Shown one piece after another: positions 34,682 through 42,848 of a stretch of 64,000 nt of DNA. The stretch comes from Bacteroidota bacterium (GTDB lineage: Bacteria > Bacteroidota > Bacteroidia > Cytophagales > Cyclobacteriaceae), in NCBI GenBank assembly GCA_016866235.1, contig VGMW01000006.1, positions 1 to 64,000 on the forward strand. The letters are read 5' to 3'. The notes under the pieces were generated by a model. The model was not told the DNA's origin, ran no database searches, and saw nothing but the letters and a program-made list of their open reading frames with translations. The number at the start of each line of letters is the position of its first letter. Position 1 is the first letter of the stretch. A program made the position numbers and the translations under genes.

Positions 34682-35410
34682 GTGGTGTGGCGGCTGATTA
34701 AATCGGGCCAGGCTTCCTCCAGACAACGTGATAAAAAACTGACTGATGCAGTCAGAAACATTACCGGTTTTGCGCCGGGTAATCTGGAACTCTACAAGCT
34801 TGCTACACTTCACTCATCCCGTGCCACTGAGGTAAACGGATTCAAACAAAGTAACGAGCGTCTGGAATACCTTGGCGATGCAGTGCTCGGTGCAGCTGTG
34901 GCAGACTATCTTTTCCGAAAGTACCCGTTTAAAGACGAAGGCTTTCTCACCGAAATACGATCTCGAATGGTTAACCGTGAATCGCTGAACCAGGTAGCCA
35001 TGAAAATCGGTTTAAAGGAAATTGTGGAATACGACGACCGCAATGTGCAGCTGCAGCGGGTGATTCTTGGCAACACCCTGGAAGCGCTCGTGGGTGCTGC
35101 TTACCTGGACAAAGGTTACATCCGGGCCAGGAAATTTGTGGTCGATAAACTCATTCAGCCATACTTCGATTTGGATTTGGTGATCAGCTCAGACACCAAC
35201 TACAAAAGTAAAATCATTGAATGGGGCCAACGTCTTGGTCGAAAGATCAGGTTTGAGGTGATTGACATCAAAAAAGAAAGAAACCATAAAGAATTCACTT
35301 GCCAGGTTATTGTAGATGATCAGGCCAATGGAACTGGTTACGGTTCCTCAAAAAAGAAGGCAGAGCAGGATGCTGCGCAAAAAACCTGTTTAGCTTTGGG
35401 AATTCAGTAA
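34682..35410 (+). CDS. rnc: Ribonuclease III
   Basis: 242 residues. The RNase III signature NERLEYLGDAVLG (residues 58-70) includes the acidic metal ligands E62 and D66. A double-stranded RNA-binding domain fills the C-terminus (DQANGTGYGSSKKKAEQDAA). It starts with GTG (34682 or 34685); the nearest ATG at 34673 is in another frame and stops after nine codons. It cuts double-stranded RNA in rRNA and mRNA processing. Third gene of the acpP-fabF-rnc set. Confidence 0.95.
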   Translation: MVWRLIKSGQASSRQRDKKLTDAVRNITGFAPGNLELYKLATLHSSRATEVNGFKQSNERLEYLGDAVLGAAVADYLFRKYPFKDEGFLTEIRSRMVNRESLNQVAMKIGLKEIVEYDDRNVQLQRVILGNTLEALVGAAYLDKGYIRARKFVVDKLIQPYFDLDLVISSDTNYKSKIIEWGQRLGRKIRFEVIDIKKERNHKEFTCQVIVDDQANGTGYGSSKKKAEQDAAQKTCLALGIQ

Positions 35411-35439
35411 CCCCTCGGTTAATCCGTCAAGTCTAGTTC

Positions 35440-37296
35440 ATGAAAATTCTAAGAATAGCCGGCGCAACCGTTAATCAGACGCCCATTGATTGGGAAAACA
35501 ACCTGGGAAACATCCGGTCGGCCATTGCTAAGGCTGAAAGGGAAGGGGCGGAATTAATTTGTTTCCCGGAACTTACCATAACGGGCTACGGATGTGAAGA
35601 TTTGTTCCTGAGTGAATGGCTCGCGGAAACTGCGAAGCAAAAATTACTATCACTTGCCCCGCTTTCCGGTCACTTAACGATATGTATTGGTTTGCCCATC
35701 AGGGTTGAGGGTGTTACCTACAATGGAATGGCAGTCCTGCAGCATGGTAAAATTTCCGGTATCAGCCTGAAACAAAATCTACCCGGCGACGGAATCCATT
35801 ATGAGCCCCGTTGGTTTTCACCATGGAAATCCGGTGAGGTGATCCAACTTCACTGGGATGGCCTGGATATTCCTGCAGGTGACCTGATTTATCACTGTGG
35901 AAATATCTCCTTTGCGTTTGAAATATGCGAAGATGCATGGCGCAGCAAACGGCCTGCAGAGGAATTTTGTAAGAGGGGAGTAGACCTGATTCTAAACCCA
36001 AGCGCCAGTCATTTCGCTTTTGGTAAAAACCTCATCCGGGAAAAAATCGTTGTTGAAAGCTCTGAAAAATTTCAGTGCGCATTTATGATGGTCAACCAAT
36101 TGGGCAATGAGGCCGGCAAGGTGATCTATGATGGCGACATTCTGTTGGCATTAAAAGGAAAATTACTGCTCAGAAATCCAAGGTTATCCTTTCATTCATT
36201 CGTGGTGCAGGTCGCTGACATCAATTTCAATGATGACATGGAGGCCAATCCAGAGCCTGATTCTTTTGAAACCAAAAACGATGAATTCACACAGGCGGCT
36301 TCACTGGCACTATTCGATTACCTGAGAAAAAGTAAGGCCCTTGGTTACACCTTGAGCCTGAGTGGTGGTGCTGACTCCTCCTGCTGTGCCGTCCTGGTCT
36401 CCGAAGCAGTCAATCGGGCATCGGATGAATTGGGTTGGAAATCCTTTACGGAAAAACTTCCATTGATATTCGGTGGCGATTCAGTGTTGCCTTCCAACCT
36501 GAAAGAGGCAGTTGGTAAAGTCTTGCTTTGCGCCTACCAGTCTACCGTCAACTCTTCGCCGGAAACCAGCGCCTCTGCCTCCAACTTGGCGCAATCGCTT
36601 GGTTCAAGATATTTTTCATGGTCGATCGATGACCAGGTTGATGCAAACATCAGAACCATTCAGGAGGCGTTGGGTAGGGATTTGAATTGGTCGCAGGATG
36701 ACATCGCGCTTCAAAATATTCAAGCCAGATCCCGGTCACCCATTATCTGGCTGATGACCAACGCCACCAAAACTATTTTGCTCACCACCTCAAACCGAAG
36801 TGAAGGGGATGTGGGTTATGCAACCATGGATGGTGATACCAGTGGAAGTCTTGCGCCATTGGCAGGCATTGATAAACCTTTCATCCTACAATGGTTAAAG
36901 TGGGCGGAAAAATCCCTGGGGTATCAGGGACTTGAATCCGTTAACCAGCTTACACCCACGGCTGAGCTCCGTCCTCTCGACAGCGCTCAATCCGATGAGA
37001 AAGATCTGATGCCGTATACAGTACTTGTTGATATCGAACGGGAGGCCATCCTTAAAAGGCAGTCGCCTGTGCAAGTGTATGAGGCCTTACGACCAAATCA
37101 TACGAATCACACCCTTCTGAAATCTTATATCATTCGATTCTTCCGGCTTTGGTCTGCCAATCAATGGAAGCGCGAGCGACTGGCACCATCTTTCCACTTT
37201 GATGAGCTCAATGTAGACCCACGAAGTTGGTGTCGATTCCCGATCGTATCGGGAAGTTTTTCAGAGGAAATCAAATTGCTTGAAGCGCATCAATAA
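35440..37296 (+). CDS. nadE: Glutamine-dependent NAD+ synthetase
   Basis: 618 residues with two domains. The N-terminal nitrilase-type glutaminase has the triad glutamate E44 (FPELTITGYG), a lysine in SLKQNLPG and cysteine in FEICEDAW. The C-terminal synthetase has the PP-loop SLSGGADSS. It amidates nicotinic acid adenine dinucleotide. In flavobacteria gldB and gldC often follow nadE, but here they do not. A terminator closes the gene. Confidence 0.96.
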   Translation: MKILRIAGATVNQTPIDWENNLGNIRSAIAKAEREGAELICFPELTITGYGCEDLFLSEWLAETAKQKLLSLAPLSGHLTICIGLPIRVEGVTYNGMAVLQHGKISGISLKQNLPGDGIHYEPRWFSPWKSGEVIQLHWDGLDIPAGDLIYHCGNISFAFEICEDAWRSKRPAEEFCKRGVDLILNPSASHFAFGKNLIREKIVVESSEKFQCAFMMVNQLGNEAGKVIYDGDILLALKGKLLLRNPRLSFHSFVVQVADINFNDDMEANPEPDSFETKNDEFTQAASLALFDYLRKSKALGYTLSLSGGADSSCCAVLVSEAVNRASDELGWKSFTEKLPLIFGGDSVLPSNLKEAVGKVLLCAYQSTVNSSPETSASASNLAQSLGSRYFSWSIDDQVDANIRTIQEALGRDLNWSQDDIALQNIQARSRSPIIWLMTNATKTILLTTSNRSEGDVGYATMDGDTSGSLAPLAGIDKPFILQWLKWAEKSLGYQGLESVNQLTPTAELRPLDSAQSDEKDLMPYTVLVDIEREAILKRQSPVQVYEALRPNHTNHTLLKSYIIRFFRLWSANQWKRERLAPSFHFDELNVDPRSWCRFPIVSGSFSEEIKLLEAHQ

Positions 37297-37297
37297 A

Positions 37298-37319
37298 AAA
37301 ACCCGATTACTCGGGTTTT
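37298..37319 (+). terminator. nadE terminator
   Basis: AAAACCCGA (37298-37306) and TCGGGTTTT (37311-37319) form a 9-bp stem with a TTAC loop, starting 2 bp after the stop codon. The A-run on the left makes it able to work on the minus strand too, for the small gene that reads toward it. Confidence 0.8.
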
Positions 37320-37349
37320 AAATAATTCCTTTTTTGGTGTTGATCGGAA

Positions 37350-37472
37350 TCAGTGTTCTTCCTGTTTGGTTTTTCTATAATCCAGGTAACCAATGGCTGC
37401 CGCAAAACCGATCAGGCATGCAACAATGGTCAGGAAAAGATTGGCGCCGTCACCTACATTCTGTTCGAACAT
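37350..37472 (-). CDS. Small single-pass membrane protein (40 residues)
   Basis: An ATG-to-TGA frame of 40 codons on the minus strand, too short for usual gene finders. The polar start MFEQNVGDGAN is followed by one hydrophobic helix (residues about 12-30, LFLTIVACLIGFAAAIGYL) and a charged tail DYRKTKQEEH. This plan, with a clean start, one membrane segment and a basic-acidic tail, is that of small subunits or regulators such as CcoQ-like proteins. It fills the gap between the nadE terminator and the rhamnosidase gene, and the terminator at 37298 lies just after its stop. No family recognised. Confidence 0.6.
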   Translation of the reverse strand: MFEQNVGDGANLFLTIVACLIGFAAAIGYLDYRKTKQEEH

Positions 37473-37547
37473 ATTCGTCTTTTTAATTGGTTGCAAATCT
37501 AATGGATAAGGTCTTCATCTGACTGCTCAGGTGTCAAAAATTATGGG

Positions 37548-40277
37548 TTACTGGTTGGTGTAATCCAATGTTTTGAAAACATAGGTTCCTGACCCGATTT
37601 CCAGTTCAGTATAACCATTCCCTGCGGTTTTGACCTTTAGTTCTTTCATGTCCTGAATTTTTTTATTTCCCTCAGTGATGCCAGCCGCATTCGAGGTAGG
37701 GATCCTGATTTTTGCTGTTGTATTCACCGGAATTTCTACTTCTAATTGTAATCCGGTGCCAACTTTGGTCCAGGCGGACCGCGCCTTGCCGTAAGGCGTT
37801 TCGAGCGTAGCGTCTGCTCGGTCCAATCCCTTTCCGGTATGTGGTGTGATAACAATCGATTTGTATCCCGGATTGGATTCTTCCGTATCGATGCCGGCAG
37901 CCACTCGGTACATCCAGTCACCAATGGCGCCATAGGCGTAATGATTAAAGGAATTCATGCCCGGGGTTTGAAAGGTGCTGTCGGGCTTTATGCCATCCCA
38001 CCGCTCCCAAATGGTGGTTGCGCCCATTTTCACCGGATACAACCACGATGGATAGGTTTCCTGCAACAAAAGTGTATAGGCTAGATCTGTGTAACGGTAT
38101 TTGCTCAACACATGGCACAGGTAGGGCGTACCGAGAAATCCTGTTGTGAGGTGATTGCCATAGCTTTTGATATTTTCTGCCAAGCGATCGGCTGCATGCT
38201 GCCGCATGTCCTCTGGCAACATATTGAATTGAAGTGCCAGTACCCAGGCAGTCTGCGTTCCTGAAACCAACCTTCCGCCGGGTGTGAGGTACTCTCGCCT
38301 AAACGCGTTTCTCACCCGCTCCAACAATGCGCTGTACTCAGCGATGTCTTTTTCCTTCCCCAATACCCTTGCTGTTTTGATCACCAATTCTGTTGAGTGT
38401 GCGAAAAAACATTGGGCGATAAGGTATTTGTCCGTAACAGCTGATCTTCCATCGTTGTCGTCGAAAGGTCTGTAAAACAACCAGTCACCGAAATGGAATC
38501 CGGTATTCCATAAATCATTCGTGCTTTTCTTTTGCATGAATCCAACCCAGGCTTTCATGCTTTCATACTGATCCTCTAATATCCTTCTATCGCCATAGGC
38601 CTGGTACATGGCCCATGGAATAATGGTGGCTGCATCGGCCCAACCGGCGGAGCCACTTGCGCCAGGTCCCAGAACATTGGGAACCACGAAAGGAACGCTT
38701 CCTTCAATCTGATCGAAGGCAACATCCTTCAGCCATTTGGAAAAAAAGTTGTGTACATCGAAATTAAAGGTTGCTGTGCGTGCAAATGCTTGTGCATCGC
38801 CTGTCCAACCCAACCGCTCATCGCGTTGAGGGCAGTCGGTGGGAACGTCAAGAAAATTTCCACGCTGTCCCCATTGGATGTTGTGTTGAAGTTGGTTGAC
38901 CAGCGGATGGGATGAAACAAATTTTCCGGTCGGCCGCATGTCGGAGTATAGGGCAGTAGCATAAAAGTGATCAGGGTTGATGCTACCCGGGTAGCCTTCT
39001 ATTTTTATGTAACGAAATCCCTGGAAGGTAAAGTGAGGCTCAAACGTTTCCTCACCCTTTCCTGCAAGGATAAACACATTGCGTTGTTTGGCGGGGCGCA
39101 GGTTTTCAGTGTAAAAATTTCCCTTTTTATCGAGCACTTCCGCGTGGGTGATTTCAATTCGATCTCCGGCATTACCGGAAACTTTCATGGTAACCCAACC
39201 GACCAGGTTCTGACCAAAGTCAAGCACTTTCTCACCCTTTGGGGTGATGATGAATTTGACCGGTTTGAAAATTTCGTGTTTGCGAATGGGCTCATTATAA
39301 GTGGCAACCAGGTTCACAGATTTTTTGAGGCCCGTCTTTGCGGTTGTCCAGGTTCCACTCGGATTACCCGTCCGACTCCAGCCTGGAATTTCCATGCGTG
39401 CATCAATCATTTCTCCGTGGTAGATTTCCGAGGATCGTATCGCTCCGGTAGACGTAGTCCAGGTGCCGTCTGAAACAACAGTTTCAGAGGTGCCGTCGGC
39501 ATATCGTACCTGCATCTGGAACAACAGGGCGATTTCTTTACCATAAAAATTTTGTTGTCGTGAGAATCCTATATTTCCACGGTACCAACCACTTCCCAGC
39601 ATAACACCGATTGCATTTTCGCCCCCACCATTCAAAAGTCCGGTCACATCATATTGTTGATACTGTAGCCGGTTGTTGTAACTGGTCCAGCCGGGAGTAA
39701 GAAATGCATCTCCAACCCTTTTTCCATTGATGAAAGCCTCATACAATCCCAACGCAGTTATATAGGCAGTAGCGGACGCTACCTTACCCTTCAGTTTAAA
39801 TGTTTTTCGCATTAAAGGGCTTGGCCTGTTGATGGTGTCCTCTTCATATCCAGGTCTTATCCATGTCGCCTTCCAATCACCATCATTGAGCAAAGCTGTT
39901 TGCCAGAAGGAAGGTTTACTCCATTCCGATGGTTTATTGTTTCCATCCCAAACCCTTACCTGCCAGAAATAATAGGTGCCCGATTGAAGCGGCACACCTC
40001 CGTACTCAATGAATTGTGAGGTTGAGGAAATGGTCTTTCCTGACTTCCATATGTTTCCATCCTTTACTTTGGCCAAGGCGTCGCCAACTCGAATTTCGTA
40101 GGCGGTCTGCATGAGGTTTCGTCCTGATCCATTCAACTTCCAGCTGAATCTTGGTTTGGATTCCGCCAGTCCGATTGGATTGATGCTGTTTTCAGTGAAT
40201 GTCTCGCTGACAACCAACTGCGCTGTACCACTGATTGAAATCAGTGCAAACGCCATAGATAGCAGGCACATTTTCAT
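37548..40277 (-). CDS. Alpha-L-rhamnosidase, GH78
   Basis: 909 residues. Signal peptide MKMCLLSMAFALISISGTAQ. The family core has FLDVPTDCPQRDERLGWTGD, with E487 in the D-E-R-L-G-W motif as the probable general acid, and the (alpha/alpha)6 barrel follows. The N-terminal part holds the beta-sandwich domains of GH78. It would remove terminal L-rhamnose from plant glycosides or polysaccharide in the periplasm or outside. It is divergent from rhaT, the rhamnose/proton symporter, 150 bp away, so a shared control region is likely. Confidence 0.93.
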   Translation of the reverse strand: MKMCLLSMAFALISISGTAQLVVSETFTENSINPIGLAESKPRFSWKLNGSGRNLMQTAYEIRVGDALAKVKDGNIWKSGKTISSTSQFIEYGGVPLQSGTYYFWQVRVWDGNNKPSEWSKPSFWQTALLNDGDWKATWIRPGYEEDTINRPSPLMRKTFKLKGKVASATAYITALGLYEAFINGKRVGDAFLTPGWTSYNNRLQYQQYDVTGLLNGGGENAIGVMLGSGWYRGNIGFSRQQNFYGKEIALLFQMQVRYADGTSETVVSDGTWTTSTGAIRSSEIYHGEMIDARMEIPGWSRTGNPSGTWTTAKTGLKKSVNLVATYNEPIRKHEIFKPVKFIITPKGEKVLDFGQNLVGWVTMKVSGNAGDRIEITHAEVLDKKGNFYTENLRPAKQRNVFILAGKGEETFEPHFTFQGFRYIKIEGYPGSINPDHFYATALYSDMRPTGKFVSSHPLVNQLQHNIQWGQRGNFLDVPTDCPQRDERLGWTGDAQAFARTATFNFDVHNFFSKWLKDVAFDQIEGSVPFVVPNVLGPGASGSAGWADAATIIPWAMYQAYGDRRILEDQYESMKAWVGFMQKKSTNDLWNTGFHFGDWLFYRPFDDNDGRSAVTDKYLIAQCFFAHSTELVIKTARVLGKEKDIAEYSALLERVRNAFRREYLTPGGRLVSGTQTAWVLALQFNMLPEDMRQHAADRLAENIKSYGNHLTTGFLGTPYLCHVLSKYRYTDLAYTLLLQETYPSWLYPVKMGATTIWERWDGIKPDSTFQTPGMNSFNHYAYGAIGDWMYRVAAGIDTEESNPGYKSIVITPHTGKGLDRADATLETPYGKARSAWTKVGTGLQLEVEIPVNTTAKIRIPTSNAAGITEGNKKIQDMKELKVKTAGNGYTELEIGSGTYVFKTLDYTNQ

Positions 40278-40427
40278 AGGTGAAGGTTTTAATTTTTTGG
40301 GTATTACGATAGTAGGCTAATTCTTCAGCATTATCAAGGATTTTCTGGGCATAAATCAGTCCGGGTGGACAAGCGGTTTTAAGGAGCGGGAGGGATTGCT
40401 TACCTTAATGGCAGTGCCTGAATTTAT

Positions 40428-41483
40428 ATGCAGATTATTTTAGGAACCATTTTTCACCTTCTCGGCGGATTCGCATCGGGGAGTTTTTATATGCCATTCC
40501 GGAAAGTGGACGGTTGGCGATGGGAAAGTTATTGGATTGTCGGAGGATTATTTTCCTGGTTGATTGTCCCACCTGTTGCGGCATATCTCACCATTCCTGG
40601 TTTCAGGCAAATCATTGCGCTCACACCGACATCAACCATTCAATTCACCATTTTATTTGGAGTGCTATGGGGCATCGGTGGACTTACCTACGGCCTGGGT
40701 GTAAGATTTCTGGGAATGTCACTAGGCAATTCAGTGATCCTTGGATTTTGCTCTGCCTTTGGTGCACTGTTGCCCTCAGTTTATTACCAGTTTTTTCCGG
40801 AAACCGGAAAGACCTCGATTGGTATGTTGCTGGGAACAGGCTGGGGACAGATCGTTCTTTTAGGCGTCATGGTTTGTCTTTTGGGCATCTATGTATGCGG
40901 CAAAGCAGGGATGATGAAAGAGCGGGAGCTGACGGAAGATGCCAAGAAACAACAGGTAGCTGAATTCAATCTCATGAAGGGCTTGGTGGTTGCCATTACT
41001 TCCGGCGTATTGAGTTCATGTTTCAACTTTGGCATAGAAGCCGGAAAGCCGATGGCAGAGGCGGCTGTTGCCGCTGGATTTGATCCACTTTACCAGAATA
41101 ATGTGATTTATGTGGTGTTACTATGGGGCGGATTGGCCACCAATCTTATATGGAGTTTGATCCTGAACATTCGAAACAAATCTTTCGGTGATTATGTCAA
41201 CCGCTCTACTCCGCTGTTGAAGAATTATTTTTTCGCTGCCTTGGCCGGTACGACCTGGTTTCTTCAATTTTTCTTTTACGGAATGGGTGAAAGCCAGATG
41301 GGCAATGGGGCAAGCTCATGGATTCTGCACATGGCTTTTATTATTCTGGTTGCCAATGTGTGGGGGATTGTATTAAATGAATGGAAGGGTGTAGGTCCGG
41401 CTACACGAAAAACCATTACCATGGGAATCTTGATCATCTTATCCAGCGTGGTGCTGGTTGGAATTGGAAACGCACTTAAATAA
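40428..41483 (+). CDS. rhaT: L-rhamnose/proton symporter
   Basis: 351 residues with ten hydrophobic segments. FHLLGGFASGSFYMPFRKV and WRWESYWIVGGLFSW at the N-terminus match RhaT. It brings L-rhamnose into the cytoplasm, and the divergent GH78 gene supplies the substrate. No rhaA, rhaB or rhaD gene is present in the window. The SRPBCC gene starts 8 bp after it, with sugar isomerase and quinoprotein following on the same strand. Confidence 0.93.
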   Translation: MQIILGTIFHLLGGFASGSFYMPFRKVDGWRWESYWIVGGLFSWLIVPPVAAYLTIPGFRQIIALTPTSTIQFTILFGVLWGIGGLTYGLGVRFLGMSLGNSVILGFCSAFGALLPSVYYQFFPETGKTSIGMLLGTGWGQIVLLGVMVCLLGIYVCGKAGMMKERELTEDAKKQQVAEFNLMKGLVVAITSGVLSSCFNFGIEAGKPMAEAAVAAGFDPLYQNNVIYVVLLWGGLATNLIWSLILNIRNKSFGDYVNRSTPLLKNYFFAALAGTTWFLQFFFYGMGESQMGNGASSWILHMAFIILVANVWGIVLNEWKGVGPATRKTITMGILIILSSVVLVGIGNALK

Positions 41484-41490
41484 AAATCTT

Positions 41491-41913
41491 ATGTCGGAAA
41501 AAATCAAAATTGTGGTTGAAGCAAGAATTAAGGCTTCGTTGGAAAAAGTTTGGGGATGTTGGGTTACGCCTCAGGACATCGTTCAATGGAATGCTGCTTC
41601 GGCTGACTGGCACACGGTTTCAGCGACCAATGATCTCCGGGTTGATGGTGAATTTTCTTTTAGGATGGAAGCCAAAGATGGATCGTTTGGTTTCGATTTT
41701 CAGGGGAAATACACAACCATTGAACCGATGAAAACCATTGCTTATCGGATTATAGACGATCGATTGGTGGAGATCAGGTTTAAGGTTGAGGATTCTGAAG
41801 TATGGGTAGAAGAAACTTTTGAGGCTGAAAGCATGAATCCGGTAGCGTTGCAGGAACAAGGCTGGCAAGCCATCCTGAATAACTTTAAATTATATGTTGA
41901 ATCTAAGAAATAG
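41491..41913 (+). CDS. SRPBCC/AHSA1 family protein
   Basis: 140 residues in a START-like fold: an [23 protein letters not shown] start, then a sheet with [21 protein letters not shown] and a C-terminal helix [13 protein letters not shown]. This is the AHSA1 (Aha1 C-terminal-like) group, which binds hydrophobic ligands or has unknown roles. The start at 41491 ([13 protein letters not shown]) is chosen; an ATG at 41458 overlaps rhaT. It is 2 bp from the isomerase gene. Confidence 0.82.
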   Translation: MSEKIKIVVEARIKASLEKVWGCWVTPQDIVQWNAASADWHTVSATNDLRVDGEFSFRMEAKDGSFGFDFQGKYTTIEPMKTIAYRIIDDRLVEIRFKVEDSEVWVEETFEAESMNPVALQEQGWQAILNNFKLYVESKK

Positions 41914-41915
41914 TC

Positions 41916-42833
41916 ATGCTTGATTTAGGATTTGTCAGCGCCATTCTGGCTGAAGAGCGTTTCGATAAGGTCATTGATTTTGCAGCTGATCATGGGTTCA
42001 AATGTGTCGAAGTGATGTGCTGGCCTATGGGTAAGGCTGAACGTCGATATGCAGGAGTCACCCACATCGATGTAACCTCTCTCAACCAAAAAAAAGCAGA
42101 TGCCATAGCTGAAATTTTAAAAAAACGGGGTGTGTACATTTCCGGGCTTGGTTATTATCCAAACCCCCTTGATCCTGATTTAACGCAAGCGAAATTCTTT
42201 GTTGACCACCTTAAAAAAGTAATCAAGGCTGCCCATCTGCTTCGTATTCCTGTCGTCAATACATTCATAGGGCGTGATTATACCAGGAGCCTGAGTGAAA
42301 ATTTTATTCGGTTCAAAAAAACCTGGCCCTCCATCGTTGGTCTGGCGGAGGACCTCGGAATCAAAATCGGCATCGAAAATTGTCCGATGCTGTTCACTGA
42401 TGATGAATGGCCTGGTGGAAAAAATTTAGCCGTTAGTCCTGCGGTTTGGGACCGCATGTTTGAAATCATTCCTTCCAAAACCCTGGGTTTGAATTATGAT
42501 CCGTCGCACATGATTTGGCAAATGATGGATCCTTATCAGCCAATCTATGATTATAAGGATCGTCTTCACCACATTCATTTGAAGGATGCCAAGATTTATC
42601 AAAACCGATTGGATCGGAATGGTATCCTTTCTACGCCGTTAACCTACCACGCTCCCAAGCTTCCGGGACTTGGCGATGTGAATTGGAATAAATTTTTTGC
42701 TGCCTTAACTGATGTGCGTTACCGTGGACCGGTTTGCATCGAAGTAGAGGATAAAGCATATGAAGGGTCTATGCAGGATATCCGTTCAGCCATCTTGACC
42801 AGCAGAAATTATCTTAAGCAATTTTTAGCCTGA
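41916..42833 (+). CDS. Sugar phosphate isomerase/epimerase family protein
   Basis: 305 residues, a xylose isomerase-like TIM barrel. Metal-ligand positions of the family are visible: a glutamate in IGIENCPM, aspartate/histidine in NYDPSHM, histidine in [10 protein letters not shown], and a glutamate in VCIEVEDKA. No signal peptide is seen. It may epimerise a sugar or act on a 3-keto sugar. It lies between a rhamnose transporter/SRPBCC pair and a quinoprotein, in one transcript. Confidence 0.85.
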   Translation: MLDLGFVSAILAEERFDKVIDFAADHGFKCVEVMCWPMGKAERRYAGVTHIDVTSLNQKKADAIAEILKKRGVYISGLGYYPNPLDPDLTQAKFFVDHLKKVIKAAHLLRIPVVNTFIGRDYTRSLSENFIRFKKTWPSIVGLAEDLGIKIGIENCPMLFTDDEWPGGKNLAVSPAVWDRMFEIIPSKTLGLNYDPSHMIWQMMDPYQPIYDYKDRLHHIHLKDAKIYQNRLDRNGILSTPLTYHAPKLPGLGDVNWNKFFAALTDVRYRGPVCIEVEDKAYEGSMQDIRSAILTSRNYLKQFLA

Positions 42834-42848
42834 TAAATCAATTATCGA

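Noticed and set aside
38967-39473. 168-codon plus-strand frame inside the rhamnosidase gene
   Set aside because: It is the antisense shadow of the GH78 gene, which shows clear family motifs on the minus strand.
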